Assembly (NCBI GenBank): GCA_032629725.1
Contig: JAFEVB010000015.1
Span: 1,116,001-1,180,000, forward strand
Length of the DNA stretch: 64,000 bases
From: Gremmenia infestans
Lineage: Eukaryota > Ascomycota > Leotiomycetes > Helotiales > Hamatocanthoscyphaceae
Reading direction: 5' to 3'
Under the pieces are notes generated by a model. The model was not told the origin of the DNA and searched no databases. It was given only the letters and a program-made list of their open reading frames with translations. A program made the translations under genes and the position numbers. Below are positions 46,068 through 58,134 of this stretch, one piece after another. The first letter of the stretch is position 1. Each line of letters begins with the position of its first letter.

Positions 46068-46982
46068 ATGGCCACTCAAACCTTCCTCGTAGTGGGCGCA
46101 ACTGGCACCCAAGGAAGCTCAGTAGTGAAAGCCCTCCTCTCCAGCACCACCACGCCCATCAAAATTCTTGCTCTCACCCGCGATCCAACCTCAAAGCGGG
46201 CGCAATCCCTCGCATCTTCAGACCCCAGAATCAGACTCCTCCCCGGCGACCCCACAGCACCCGAAGCCATCTTCTCCGCAGCCAACACGCCTATTGACGG
46301 GGTCTTCTGCGTCACAGTACACGGGCCCGAAGGCGCTGAAGAAGCCCAAGCCCAGGGTCTTATCAACGCCAGTCTGGCTCACGGCGTGAAGCATTTCGTC
46401 TTCACGTCTGCTGACCGTGGCGGTGACGTGGTGTCTGATACTACTCCCACGCCTGCGCCGCATATTGCGAGTAAGCATCACATTGAGATTTATCTGAGAG
46501 AGAAGACGAGGGGAACGGCCATGGAATGGACGATCTTGCGGCCCGTGACTTTTATGGATAATTTGACGCCGGATTTTGCCGGCAAGGGCTTTGCGGCTAT
46601 GTGGCGGCAGGTTGGGAAACGGAAGATCCAGGTTGTCGCTGCGAGTGATATTGGGATCTTTGCTGCGAAGGCGCTGTTGGAGCCGGAGCGCTTCAAGGGG
46701 AAGTGTGTGGGTATTGCCGGGGATGAGTTGAATTTTGAAGAGGCGTGTGAGAAGTTTAAGGAGGTCGTTGGGGTGGAGATGCCGACTACTTTTTGTGCTG
46801 TAGGGAGTGTGCTGAAGTTTGCTATGAAGGATATTGGTGCCATGTTTAAGTGGTTTGAGACTGCTGGGTATGCGGTTGATATCCCGGCTGCGAAGAGAGA
46901 GTACCCTGAACTACAGGATTTCGGGACATGGTTGGAGAAGAGCAGTGGGTTCCGAGATTTGAAGACTGGGAAGAGTGCTTAG
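46068..46982 (+). CDS. NmrA-like NAD(P)-binding protein (first copy)
   Basis: A single uninterrupted exon of 304 residues begins with a Rossmann fold whose dinucleotide loop GATGTQG (10-16) matches the NmrA/HSCARG subgroup. The later blocks HFVFTSADRGG and WTILRPVTFMDN follow the atypical short-chain dehydrogenase pattern. The catalytic Tyr-X3-Lys is absent, as is usual in NmrA-like proteins, which bind NAD(P) and act as redox sensors or negative regulators (NmrA on the GATA factor AreA). No targeting signal is visible. Codon use is strongly GC3 in the first half. Partner and regulated process are unknown. Confidence 0.88.
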   Translation: MATQTFLVVGATGTQGSSVVKALLSSTTTPIKILALTRDPTSKRAQSLASSDPRIRLLPGDPTAPEAIFSAANTPIDGVFCVTVHGPEGAEEAQAQGLINASLAHGVKHFVFTSADRGGDVVSDTTPTPAPHIASKHHIEIYLREKTRGTAMEWTILRPVTFMDNLTPDFAGKGFAAMWRQVGKRKIQVVAASDIGIFAAKALLEPERFKGKCVGIAGDELNFEEACEKFKEVVGVEMPTTFCAVGSVLKFAMKDIGAMFKWFETAGYAVDIPAAKREYPELQDFGTWLEKSSGFRDLKTGKSA

Positions 46983-47225
46983 TGGGTGGTAGCTGGGTGC
47001 TGGGTTAGGATTTCGGATTAGGGTTTAACAAGGTTTATATTTGGTGGGTCTATGATAAGACAGCTCTGAAATACAATGTGGCAATGTCAGATTCCTTCTC
47101 AAGTTCTTTCTCATTTAACCATCGAATTATGACCACTTATTTGCACGGTCGGGAGGAAGTATATCGTCGTAAGCTGAGCTGCATTTCTTCATGATTCAGG
47201 TTTAAACATTATTCTATCTTCTATT
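46983..47225. other. Convergent 3' region
   Basis: A 240-base spacer between the convergent stops of the NmrA-like gene and the wall-protein gene. Nothing beyond 3' untranslated sequence is apparent. Confidence 0.35.
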
Positions 47226-50048
47226 TTACAGCATTAAAAACCCCACAATTCCTAATACCGCCATGCATGCCGCTCTCCTTATGCCCCCGTCGAAGGCTGC
47301 TGCACTTCCCACAAACACAGTTCCATTATACGATCCATTCGTTCCAACTTGCACGGAACTGGTCGTCTTCGGACTCGGCGATGTGAAGCCCCCCAAACTA
47401 GCAATGATGCCAGCAACCCCATTACTGCCCGTCGCTTGCGCGAGCAAAGAAGTAAGCGTCTCGGTTTCGCTCCCTACTACCACAGTCGCCCCGCCAGTGA
47501 CAGCCGCGAAGAACGAGTTCAGAGCTTGCGTCTTGCTTCCTCTAACCACACTCGCATCGCCCGTTGCACTGACTAAAAACTGCGTCAGAGCGACCGTGGT
47601 GCTTCCTCCCACCACGACGCTGGGAGGAGCACCAGACGATGCTCCTTGAACCAGACTAATAGCTTGTGTCGTGCCCCCTGATATAAGACTTGCTGGCACG
47701 CTTATATCCGCGAGGAATGCACTCAATGCTTGTGTTTGGCCGCCAATGATGAGGCTGGTGGGCACGGGTAGGTATTGGCTCAAGGGCGCTGTAGAGCCTG
47801 CTACTACGACGCTTGACCCGTCTGCTTGTAGACTCACCACCGTTCCTGACACCGTGGCTGCAGCGCCGGGCACGAGGGTCTGCGAGCCGATGATGTATGC
47901 AGAAGGCGCTGCAGGTACTAGTGAGAAAACAGCGAGGTTCTGCGTGGTGCTTGATGCAACGATAAGGCTGGCGCCGTTGGATGCAAGAGAGTATACTGTG
48001 TCGGAATGCATGATTTGTCCTCCAGGGGTGAGGGTCTGAGAGGCAATGACGAATGCTGAGGAAGGGTTCGCAGTGATGGTCGAGCTCCCTACTGTGATCT
48101 TTGCTGGAGTGGTAGCCGTAGCTGCCGGGTCCGCGAGGATTTGCGTACTGCTTCCAGCGACAACAAGACTACCGCCGTTCGTGGCGAGGGAATATATTGA
48201 GTTGGAGTATGTGATTTGGCCGCCTGCTGTAAGTGTTTGAGAAGCGATCACAAAGGCTGATGACGAGCCGGCAACTATTGTCGAGCTGCTTATGGTGATT
48301 TGTGCTGGATTATTGGTGATTGATGCTGCTTGTGTGACTGGAGTGAGGAGGATTGGGTTTTGTGAGGTTACTGCTGGTGCTGGAGTATTGCTTGTAAAGG
48401 AGGGATTGCTTGCCACCGAAGTAGCTGGGGCGTTATTGCCAGCCACCAGGGTGCTTGTACTCGACGTAGTTGGTGAGTTATTGACAGCCACTGGAATGCT
48501 TGTACTGGAAGTAGCTGGGGAGTTATCAACTGTCACCAGAGTGCTTGTACTCGATGTCATTGGCGAAGTATCTGATGCGGGAGTATTGACCGTGGCTGAA
48601 AGTGTGGCAGGGTCACTTGCTGCAGAAATAGCCACCGTGCCAGATGAAGACGCCATTATACTTTCAGTTGCGGTCGGCGACGAACTTGTTATAGCTGCTG
48701 TAGTTGGGACGGGCGAAACCCCTGGCTGTACGGATGAAGTAGCAAGGCTTAATTTGCCGTTCACGTTAGCTGCTGCCGATGTAGTTGTCGCTTCTGTAGA
48801 GAAGCCTGTCCCTCGGGTCAAAACAGAAGGCGGATCATAGAAACCAAAAGCACCTCCGCAGTAAGTCAATTGGCCGTTTTCCTTGTTCGTCAAGGTGAAG
48901 CTCGAGCTAGGTATAGTTACTGTTGGGAAACAGGGGTCGTGCGAAACGGTATATTGTTCAACAAGCTCTGAGACCCTCAGGTGTGATGCAAAAGTTGGCA
49001 AGATCTCGGTAGAATATCTCGCGGAGTACGAAACTGCGGCAGATGAAGCTGCCGCAAAATCCGAATATTTCGTTTGATAACCATGTAATTGCCAGAAGGT
49101 TGTAGTCGTCCATCCACAACTCTTTCTTTACCCATTGTTAGTCAATATCAAAGGATGCGAGGATTCCCGACTTACGCACCCCCCCAATTTGCTTCTGTGT
49201 ATTGCGCAGGATAGGGAGTTATTGGCGTTTCAGTGTATTTTGCCGCATCGTAAAAGAACCCCTCGGATGTTGATAATTCCCCCGGGTTAAAAGCAAGTGT
49301 GGGGGCATTGTTTCTCAACCCAATGTTTCCACAGAAGTTGGAGGCTTGTACAGATTGGAAGGCAACATAGATGGACGGTGAGGTACTGTGACCATTAGTT
49401 TGCAGCCGATGCTTTCGGTCCAGGAACCTACAAAATGAAGCCTCTGGAGTCGATCAGCGTTGAGATGGGAGGGTTCTGTGTGGCAGTGGGCCAGTAGAAG
49501 ACCTGAACGCTTCCACCATATATTGCACAAGCCCGACAGCATGGCTCGGATGCCGTCCACGTGAAAACTCTCTGCTCTCCGGATAGTGTCTGTGTATATG
49601 TTTTTGGATCTGCAAGTTCATCTTCCCCAACAAGCTGAGTTGCTACAGTATTATTTGAAGAAACCGAAACTGCTGGCGCAGTTGTCAGAATGACAGATGA
49701 AGGCGTCGCGATAGCTCGTTTTGTGATACTCCCTGGGGAGTAATAGGCTGTCTTTGCCCAGACTGAGACTGCAGAGTCCCATAATGTTGAGCAATATGCA
49801 TAATCGCTTTCCATCTGACTGACAGCGGGATTACTCAGATTTCTAGGATCAGTGCCATTGGCTACCGGTATATAATCCAAAACTAGAATGTCGAAAGGAT
49901 TCCTGAAGTAAGGGTCAGACCATGGTGATGGGCCGGTTTGCCCGGATGTCAAGGTCGAAGTCTGCGAAGCCGAAGTTGGACTTGTTGAGTTGGTGTACAG
50001 CGCTGCAGCGTTGGCGCCAGCTATCAAAAGAGTCAAAAGAAACAACAT
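47226..50048 (-). CDS. Large Ser/Thr-rich GPI-anchored cell-wall (adhesin-like) protein
   Basis: Exons 49432-50048, 49176-49385 and 47226-49125 give 908 residues. A signal peptide (1-14) leads into a Cys-containing N-terminal region (SEPCCRACAIYGGSVQVFYW, then FCGNIGL). The middle is a Ser/Thr/Ala-rich stalk with imperfect repeats of the type SSTSTLVAVNNSPAT. After it come several copies of a roughly 60-residue unit built around SAFVIASQTLTPGGQI and SLATNGGSLVVAGSST, a pattern common in ascomycete wall proteins. The C terminus is hydrophobic after small residues, a GPI-attachment signal. It probably sits in the wall or plasma membrane and may work in adhesion; ligand unknown. Long frames on the plus strand are shadows of the repeats. 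Confidence 0.8.
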
Positions 50049-51155
50049 TTCCGGCGGAAAAGACTGTGAAAACCAACTTCAAACTCCCAACACAAATTGA
50101 CGAGGCGCATTCCGAAATGATGAAAATGGCCGATAGGGCTCATTTAAGGATTCTGTTTGCGTGTGCTAGTCGCTCTAGATTGGCTCAATGCACAGACGAC
50201 TACGCCGCAATGAAAACCACGTTTCCTGCAAGGTACAAATACGGCGGATAAATGTAACCCTAGGGCTTGGAATTTAAGCATCATCCGGTTAGATGTCAAT
50301 GCAGAGTCCCCTGTAGCCTGAAGGTGGAACCGTTAATCTGGATCCAACCAAAAATAGAAATTGGGGGCTGAAAGTTTGGGGGACACATGCCGCAAACACC
50401 GCTCCAATATGGAGCATCTGGAGTAAGCTGATAAGTCGGAGAGCATACGATGAAGTATCTCAAACTGACTATGTGAACTCCTACAGCGTAAGCAGGAGTC
50501 TCCCAAGTCAGACTATGGGTAAGGTGCCTAAGTAGGTAGGGTATTCCACCAGTTTTCAAACCGGCGAAACGTAATACTGTACCTGTACTGTATATACTCA
50601 AGTGATTACCTAGGCAACTGATAAGACTGTATCCTGAGCTTAGGCCCAACGGTGTCGCATCTAAGCTTAGTGTCTGGGCTGTCATAAGACAGGGCCCCTT
50701 AAAGTACAGTAAGCATGCCCGCAATGTCACAAACGAACTAGATTGATCCTGCCGTGACGCGTTCTTCAGCGGTTAAATTTAGGGTGTGAACCTGAAACCA
50801 GAGAAATTACTGTATCAGTGTATTCGCTGCTTGTTAACTTCTTTCTCACCCTAAAATTTAGTGACCCGTCGCTATAGGTAATCTCCACAGAGGCTCGGGC
50901 CCTCTGACCCTTATAGTATAGTACTCTGCACGGTGGTACAGTAAGCTACCTTATAGGAAGCGGCCCCCTAATTTAAGCGATATGACAGCGGGGTAAGACG
51001 TCTTTTTTACGAAATGCCAATGCTTACTCCGTACCTACACATTCTTCTCTACCTACCAAGGTACCGCTTGGTTTCAACTCTCAAGGCACTCTTATCAAAA
51101 CTCTAGTAGATTTCTAGAACTTTGTTATCTAAGCTACCGTCATAGAAACTTAGGA
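50049..51155. other. Intergenic region, no gene seen
   Basis: No coding sequence is supported. A minus-strand frame of 144 codons (50296-50730) has no motif and a composition unlike neighbouring proteins. Several short CTACCT/AGGTAG and CAGTAC words recur, but no element boundaries were found. Confidence 0.4.
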
Positions 51156-52268
51156 TCAGTCGTGCGGGCTCTTCAATAGAGTCACAAGCGCATCACGAAA
51201 CCCTACCAACTCTTGTCCCAACCCCAACTCCTCCCTCCCAAGCCACTCCTCACTCGCCCAACTCTCCGCCCCGAACTCGTCCCAGCACTTCAGGTCACTT
51301 CCAAACTCCAGTCCCCACATTGGCCAGAGACGATTGTACTCTTCCAACGTAATGTGCAAGTACTCCGTTTCCTTACCGGTAACCTCACTCCAATGCTCCA
51401 AGAGTTTCCCCATAGTGGTAACCTCTGTAGTGGCAAACACATACTTCCCGTGGAGAGTCAGCTTTGGCTGCTTGATTATGGCGTGCACGAAATGGCCGAT
51501 GTTGATGGTGTGGTCCCCAATGGTAAAAACGAGGGTAGAGGCAGGGCAAGGCTGCAACCAGACATGTTTACCAGCGGATTGCTATCAACACACGTCAGCG
51601 TACGTACTCGAATTCTTTCACTAATCTGAAGGTAACAGACAAGCAAGGAGCTACATACCAGCAAATTAGGCAAAAGCATCGGATGCTGCACTGTCTCCGC
51701 AAAAAGACCAGTCCACAAGAAAGTTGTCTTTGCAAGCAACGCCTTGTCTCTCTTGATGAAAGCATCAACTTGGGCTTTGGAGTCACAATGCGGGACTGGG
51801 CATTTCCCATTGGAGATAGCTTTTCTACTAGGGAGCGTACTCCAGATGAAGTGCTCCAAGCCTGCTGTCACAGACGCAGCTTTGACCATGTTGACACCTT
51901 GAGCATACTCAACCTTCATGGCTTCCTCTGGTCCAGAAGTCGCGAAGGTTTCGAAATAGTTTGTGACAGCGAAAACAATGCTGGCGTCCTGAAATATGAT
52001 TAGCTCTAGTTTTGCACGATCTCGGCGGCTACTTTACCTTGAAAGCAGCTATGACAGAGTCCGCATCGTTGAGGTCGGCTGTGATCATCTCAACTCCTTT
52101 TGCAGTCAGAGCTTGAGAGTTCTTGCTCTGTGGACTGCGAGTTATTCCTCGAAGACGGTAGGATCCGTCGGCGAGAAGGCTGTTTATCACAGATCCTCCT
52201 TGTCCACCAGTCGCGCCGACGACTACGACGAGCTTCTGCGGAAGACTAGACTTCAGTTGTGTACTCAT
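51156..52268 (-). CDS. NmrA-like NAD(P)-binding protein (second copy)
   Basis: Exons 52038-52268, 51659-51988 and 51156-51581 give 328 residues. The N-terminal glycine loop is GATGGQGG (18-25), followed by conserved acidic strand LNDADSVIAAFK, SIVFAVTNYFE and HFIWSTLPS blocks. This is the NmrA-like group; the FAVTNYFE block and the length are closer to the HSCARG-type redox sensors than to the first copy at 46 kb. There is no catalytic YxxxK. It lies upstream of an ABM-domain relic on the same strand and a divergent Zn2Cys6 regulator, an arrangement consistent with a redox- or nitrogen-responsive module, although that link is inference only. Confidence 0.87.
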
Positions 52269-52999
52269 TATGATATGTTCTCCAATTTCATCAAGTGAGT
52301 GCCGTATGAGAGAAATCAGCTGAAAGTGATTGATAGACGATGTTTATCTCTACGGAATGCAATATCGCAGTAAGTACAAGGGCGGGGTTTATGTACTAGC
52401 AGTATACCATGCTACGGGCTTTTTGTAAGCATTGATTTTGTATCATCAAGTGGATCGACAGCTGAGGGGCGCCTTGCCACTCCGCTCGTTCTAGCAATGC
52501 CGAAGTGGAATTCCGCAGACTAGCGTCAAAGTACGAACTTTTGTTGTCATTCTACCCGGGACGATAAACACAGTGCTTATTTTGAAAATTACAAGACGGC
52601 CACTGTGTTTCCCAGCGCTGTCGAGGCGATTCAATCATTGTCTAAGTGGCAGAGCTACATTATGGGCGTGTTTGATAAGTATGAAACAAACTCGCTATCC
52701 AGCATGTCTTAAGTGAGTAAAGCTTCTAGATGCATGCACTGCCTACCTATTTCTTGAAGTGATTCATTCAAGGAATTCAAAAATATTCTGAAGTGGTTTG
52801 CAGCAGTCTGATTACACGACTATCAAATCATTTTTGGTCCGGTTGCAGATGGCCTTGGGCGGTTGCGTTGTTGTGTGAACTAAACAATGATCATCACGAT
52901 AGACAAGATTTGAAAGGTTTATAAGTTGATTCATATAAATGAGGAGACAGTTTTTCAATATATAATACACAACTTTCTTCTAAGCATACCTGCCCACTC

Positions 53000-53733
53000 C
53001 TACGTCGTCTTGAAAGCCTCGACCTTGATTACAATAGAAGAGAACTTACCCACCTCTCGAAGCTTTGACAATGCCGTGAGAACCGGGGAAGCTTCTAGTG
53101 CACTTTTTCGGACCTAGAAGAAGACTCAGTGGTTGTAGAATCCAGGTCTTTCTATTCTACATACCTCAAAACTCCTCCATCCAATTGCTCCCATGAAGAC
53201 CCCGTCCTTCAGATTTACACTTGTCCCACTAGTAACGGGAACATCACCACCCATGGATTTTACCAAAGTTGACCAGGCGTCTTTAGCCGTGAATGTGGAC
53301 TCTGCCTCATCCTTGAGTTGAATACGAATTATCTCAGTCAACGGCATCGATACGATATCCAAAGGTCCTACAGGAGTGTCGAAGAGCTGAAGCTCGGGAG
53401 GGCCAGCAGCGAGCGGCTTGATTGGGCCGACGAACGCGGCAAATTCCTCTGAGGCGAGGAAGGACTTGAAAGCTGCTTCTGAGGTCCATTCTAAAGACCA
53501 CATTAGCATTGGCCAGTCGCGCAAGGTGACTTTCTCGTACCAAGGATAATAACTGGCTTAGTCTCTTCTTCAGTACTGATGTCGTTTTCCCTGATCACAG
53601 ATCCAGCAAATCCGCGTATTATATTTTCTTGGGAAACAAGGAATTTGAGTGAGGTCGGCAGTGACGCAGCGAAGGAAACCTTTACTTCAGGGCCAGCTTT
53701 TAGATTTGGAAGAACAAGTTCTGTGAATGGCAT
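53000..53733 (-). pseudogene. Frameshifted ABM-type (dimeric alpha-beta barrel) domain gene
   Basis: The reading starts at MPFTELVLPNLKAG and runs to KPVIIL, where the frame is lost near 53541-53555; the correct frame resumes at WYEKVTLRDWPM and continues through PPELQLFDTPVGPLDI. A 51-nt intron (53114-53164) joins the last exon (WRSFE to VRKSALEASPVL), ending in TAG at 53000-53002. Apart from one missing or extra base the gene is complete: two ferredoxin-like ABM repeats of about 100 residues each. Proteins of this kind include small monooxygenases and stress proteins. A single indel could be an assembly error, so the gene may be intact in reality. A second in-frame ATG lies upstream at 53817. 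Confidence 0.6.
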
Positions 53734-54124
53734 TGTCTTGGTGAGAGGAAGTGATAGTTTAAAGTTACGAAATGCAAGTCTGGCAAGAGTAAGGGAGGTG
53801 CTTCGAGGAGAGAACATTTGAAGTTTGGAGGAAGTTCATGGCTGTAGCCATGTATTTAAGATTTATTTCTGGCTTAGGATCAACTCCTTGACGATTACTA
53901 AACAATGGAAGCTGTGATATGATGGACTTGATGAAGTATGTAGGCGTATTTTTACGTACATATAGGGCTTAGCGTGGAGTTCCACTCGCCAATGCAAAAG
54001 AAATCCGCTGCTTACGGAGACATTATGACTTAATTAGGCTTAGACTGCGGACTTGGCCTTGGCAATCTACATCAGATTACTACACATCTCTTCCCTCCGG
54101 TCACAACACACCAGAGCTTCATGT

Positions 54125-55317
54125 ATGATGGAGAATTGTTCATCACAACAAATGTCCACTCGTCGCAAATCATGCGTTGCTTGCGTTAAGTCCAAGCGAC
54201 GGTGCGATTTGCAAAGACCATTCTGCACTCGCTGCAGCACTCGAGGTGTGCTTTGTAACTATCTTGGGGTAAGTCTGGATCTTGCCCTCGAGACAGATTG
54301 AAGGAGCTGGGATGATGTCTAAGTGGCTAATAAGTGGCTAACACTCATCTGAGCAAGCCTGCAATCAACTCCGCGGCCGGTGGCGTAGGGATAGAGACCC
54401 CTCAACATGGGTTGTTTGACATGGCGTTCGAATACCCATATCCACCCTACAGCAACATTACCGACCCCATTCCCTTTTATCAATTCGATGATTTGATCGA
54501 CCCGTCCCTGATCCCTTCAAATAATGTATACCTAAAGAAAGAGAAACTCGACTTTTGTGTCCAATACTTTAAGAACTATCTCACAGACTTTGTCCAGCAC
54601 GGGCAAACTCCGTTCATCAACCAGCACTTCTACAATGACGACTTACCTCCCTCCCTACAAGATGCGTACTGCAGTTGCGCTTCCTACCTTTCCAAAACTG
54701 CAGCAAACGAGAGATTAATTTTCGGTATCATTTCCAGCAAGTTAGCCGAGCTGTGTTCAAAGCGCCAATATTGCTCTATTGAAGATGAGCTAGCTTATGT
54801 GCAAGCACTTATCATGTATCAGATCATCCGCCTCTTCGATGGTGATATACGTCAGCGAGGCGTTGCAGAGGCACAGTTCCAGGTCCTGGACTCATGGGCA
54901 ATGAGTCTGCGTCAGCGGGGCGAATCCGAAACTCCCCTCTCGAATCAGTCGTCGCCATATCGGAACTGGCTATTCGTCGAAAGCGTGCGGCGAACCGTAC
55001 TAATGTCCATTTTCCTCAAGGGGATCTACTACGCTATTAAGAACGGCTTTTGCGACCAAGTGCCCGCAATGCAGGGTCTACCTCTAACGATCAAAGGCGA
55101 ACTGTGGGAGGCTAAGTCAGAAAGCGACTGGATGCTGGCTACGCGTGGGAGCCAGCCGGATGTAGTAACTTATCACGACTTTGTTCTTATGTGGAATGGT
55201 GGCGATGGTGGCGATGTAGAAGGGTTCCAGAAAATGTTGCTGGTGGCTTGTATTGGAGAAGAGGGCCTGCAAACCAGGTTCTTGGAGTCTTTAACGAAAG
55301 GTGTGGGATGGTCATAA
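54125..55317 (+). CDS. Zn2Cys6 fungal transcription factor
   Basis: Exon 1 (54125-54268) carries the binuclear cluster: Cys17, 20, 27, 34, 37 and 44 with spacing C2C6C6C2C6C and basic residues between the second and third cysteines. An 89-nt intron separates it from exon 2 (54358-55317), which encodes a helical activator-type region (LAYVQALIMYQIIRLFDGD, NWLFVESVRRTVLMSIF) ending soon after MLLVACIGEEG. Total length is 367 residues, short for the class but normal for the subgroup without a long middle homology region. It would bind CGG-type sites in the nucleus. It is divergent from the ABM-domain relic, with about 390 bases between starts, which suggests that relic or the NmrA-like gene as former targets. 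Confidence 0.88.
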
Positions 55318-56338
55318 AGAAATTATTGCGCTCTTTTGGAGACCTTACGAGCAGGATACCATGATTGTCAGTGCGTATTCAAGAGGTCTAGCTCGGCGAG
55401 ACCGGATGGTTCTGATGTCGATTGAACTGAACGGAGTACCAACATATTCAACCGTCAGATTTTACCTCCTGACTAGAGCATTCAAGGCAATGGTTGGTCA
55501 TGCAGGCGCAAAACCATTCAACTAAGACTACACAACCACACACCCATGATTCAAATCGTACGCATCGCGGTTTACCACCAGTCGTCGCCCTTTTGGATTG
55601 GTCCTAGCCATGGCAACGCTGGCAAAGCCAAGCTTCATGACAGTATGTAGCTTTTGTTAGGAAAGTGTTGTACTTCGTCGTAAACATATATGGGTGCTGT
55701 GTTGTATGTTCGATGAAGGACAGCAAGCTTCTGTGTACGATAAATATCAAGAGGGTAAATTTCGCGTGACTATTTAGTACGGCCTTGTTTATAAGTGTTG
55801 AGAGTTGAGTTCATATTATCTTTACTATCTTTTAACTTCACTTTGTTTAACACTGAGATTCCTGGGCCACGATAACTCCCAACGCCTGCCTTCCTACCAT
55901 GACATGCAATATTGCAACCTCTCAATTATTTCCTACATCAAGGGGAGGCAAGTGTCAAGTCACGTTTGGCGGCCTTCTGGGTCTTTCTTAAGTCTTATGT
56001 TCAAAGACTGCCTAGAAATTATTTGGACTTGCAAATATTTTTTTTTCAGGCTAACATTATTTTTCAAACCCCGTTTAGCTGAGTGAGAGTACTTGAGGTG
56101 TTGTCGGATGGTATAAGCTTAAAATGTTACAGTGTCTTCGTGTATCACCGAGTCCGTCATTTTGTTCCATGAATATATGATGTACAAAAAGTCACTGAGT
56201 TGCGTTATGTCAGTAAGAGTCACTATGACTGCGTCTAAGTGTTTCTAACCATAAAACTTGTAGTAGGGCAGATTTTCAGCTTCAATATCTAGGACACTTA
56301 CAAACACTTTCTTCAATTGAGCCTTTTTATTTCTAACT
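55318..56338. other. Intergenic region, no gene seen
   Basis: Short open frames (55301-55525, 55805-56086) have no domain or splice support. The segment near 56030-56070 is T-rich. It contains the promoter of the caspase-like gene. Confidence 0.35.
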
Positions 56339-57391
56339 ATGGCAATGCATAATCGAGTTCACGCCATCCTCATGACCTTCGGACCTCCAGAATTCGAATA
56401 CCTCGTCAGCAAACTTGCCTCTATATTCGAAGAGGGGTATCGATTTACCACCACCCGTTTGGAATTGGCCCTAACCAATTTATCCCCAGAAGTGGCAGTG
56501 GATTATACCTTGTCTCAATTCCGGGATTTCGGACCAAATGACCTTCTCCTCTTTTACTACATGGGTCATGGCAATATACGTCTGGACAACATGCGATTCA
56601 TGATTTACGCAGATGATTTGTGAGTTGACTTCCTCTTACCGGCGGTCAAACTTAAAGCTAATTTTGTTAACACAAATTCTTGGACTCCTAGGGGAAAACA
56701 GTCACCCCCGCCATTTCTTGATTGGAGCTATATCCAGGTCAAACTACAGGCCATGAACACCGATGTCTTGATATTGATCGACTCTTGCCACTCAGGCGGT
56801 ACTATTCTATCCTCTCAAGGCTTTCCCTCAAGGGGAAGGACGGAGATAATAGCAGCTTGTCCTTATACGGGAACGGCACCGAGCCCTCATAGTGCAATCC
56901 TCGCATTTACCGAGACTCTTCTGCAAGAGCTCGAATACAGACTTGGCCTTGACACACGGCTACCTTTCACGGCTGCCAGTCTGCATCGTGGGATGTCAGA
57001 AAGACTGGTAAAGGAAGGCTTACATCAAGCTAGAGCCCGCGCTCCTCCACGGATGAAGGTATTATCGGGATTTCTGGAAGATCCTCAACACTACTCTCCT
57101 GCTCAGCTCCCCCGCATGCCAATTTATATCAATCTTTGTGATGATTTTGACATGCCTAGCATTCCGCTGCAGCCACTTGTTCTCAATCACGATTCAGGAC
57201 CCAATGACTACAGTGACGGCACACTGAAGAACACAACGACTGAAAGAATTATGTCTTGCGCTCCAGTGAGAAGAGTGTGCCAGTATGCTCGATCAGCATT
57301 CGTGCGTCCGTCCAAAGATATCTCGGTGAATTTTTCCGGTGGCAATAGACATCTTCCCGCGATGGACCCCAAGTCTCATATAAAATACTGA
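56339..57391 (+). CDS. Caspase-like (peptidase C14) protein
   Basis: Two exons (56339-56619, 56692-57391; 72-nt intron) give 326 residues. The catalytic dyad is visible: His77 in LLFYYMGHGN and Cys126 in VLILIDSCHSGG, with the 49-residue separation normal for the p20 fold. The N terminus is short and starts directly with the fold; no prodomain, NACHT or repeat region is present. The second half (after about 215) has low complexity and no known domain. Caspase-like proteins of this type occur in fungi as free-standing enzymes or as effector domains of STAND receptors linked to regulated cell death. The target is unknown. Confidence 0.8.
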
Positions 57392-58134
57392 CTGTATACC
57401 ACTTGTGGTTCGCGAACTGTCTGCTGCTGATGAGGAAGAAGTTGCCGAGTAAGAATAGTGGGATAGACAAAAGCGTTTATTTGGAACAAATTGTAAACCT
57501 GTGAACCCCTGTAAGCTATCTTTCGTTACATTCAATTCAACTTAGAACTTGAGGGTAGCATACTATTCTATAATATGTTTAACCCTAAAGTAGATGAGTG
57601 AAAGTTTGAAATTTAGCTATTCTTTCTAACATTACTGAATCATTTGTCGCCTCGCAAATGCGAAACACAGCTTATATCCTCAGTCCCGGTAGCATCTAAG
57701 TTGATCATAATAGTACCGTAATTGAAACCTGTGTTTGTGAAAACCCAGACTTCTGTGACTAATCTCAAGCTGGCTTGTTACTCAGTATGTCTAAATGACA
57801 GAATGACGGTTTGCTCACTAGATACCCAAATTGTAAGAAGTCTTTAGGCAAAGAAACCTAGCGTTAAACCATCACTTCCCTCCCAAGCTCACCACAACAG
57901 CTCTACTAAAATTTTGCCCTTATCTTCCCCCACCATAGGATCCCTGCAACACTCCCGCATTCACAGATTCCCCCAAAACAGCCTCATGCTGCGATCGCCG
58001 TCACGTGAGCTTATCTCACCCCCCATCCCACCTCTGATCGCCTCGCTCTATTCATACAAAACACAACACAACATTCCTTTTATGACCACATTTGCTTTTC
58101 CCTTACTGTACAACTTACGAATTCATGATTCACG
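57392..58134. other. Intergenic region, no gene seen
   Basis: No coding exon supported. The last 100 bases are C/A-rich, with a TTTGCTTTTCCCTTAC pyrimidine stretch before the start of the hydrolase gene. Confidence 0.35.

Noticed and set aside
47263..48840. Long plus-strand open frames opposite the wall-protein gene
   Set aside because: They arise from the Ser/Thr/Ala-rich repeats read in antisense; composition is Val/Ala/Leu-biased with no start context, and the minus-strand protein has signal peptide, introns and GPI signal.
50735..50765. GATTGATCCTGCC resembling the start of 18S rRNA
   Set aside because: Only about a dozen bases agree; the downstream sequence is unrelated to 18S rRNA.
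55301..55525. Possible extra exon extending the Zn2Cys6 factor
   Set aside because: No convincing donor/acceptor joins it in frame, and related short factors end near the ACIGEE-type motif as this one does.
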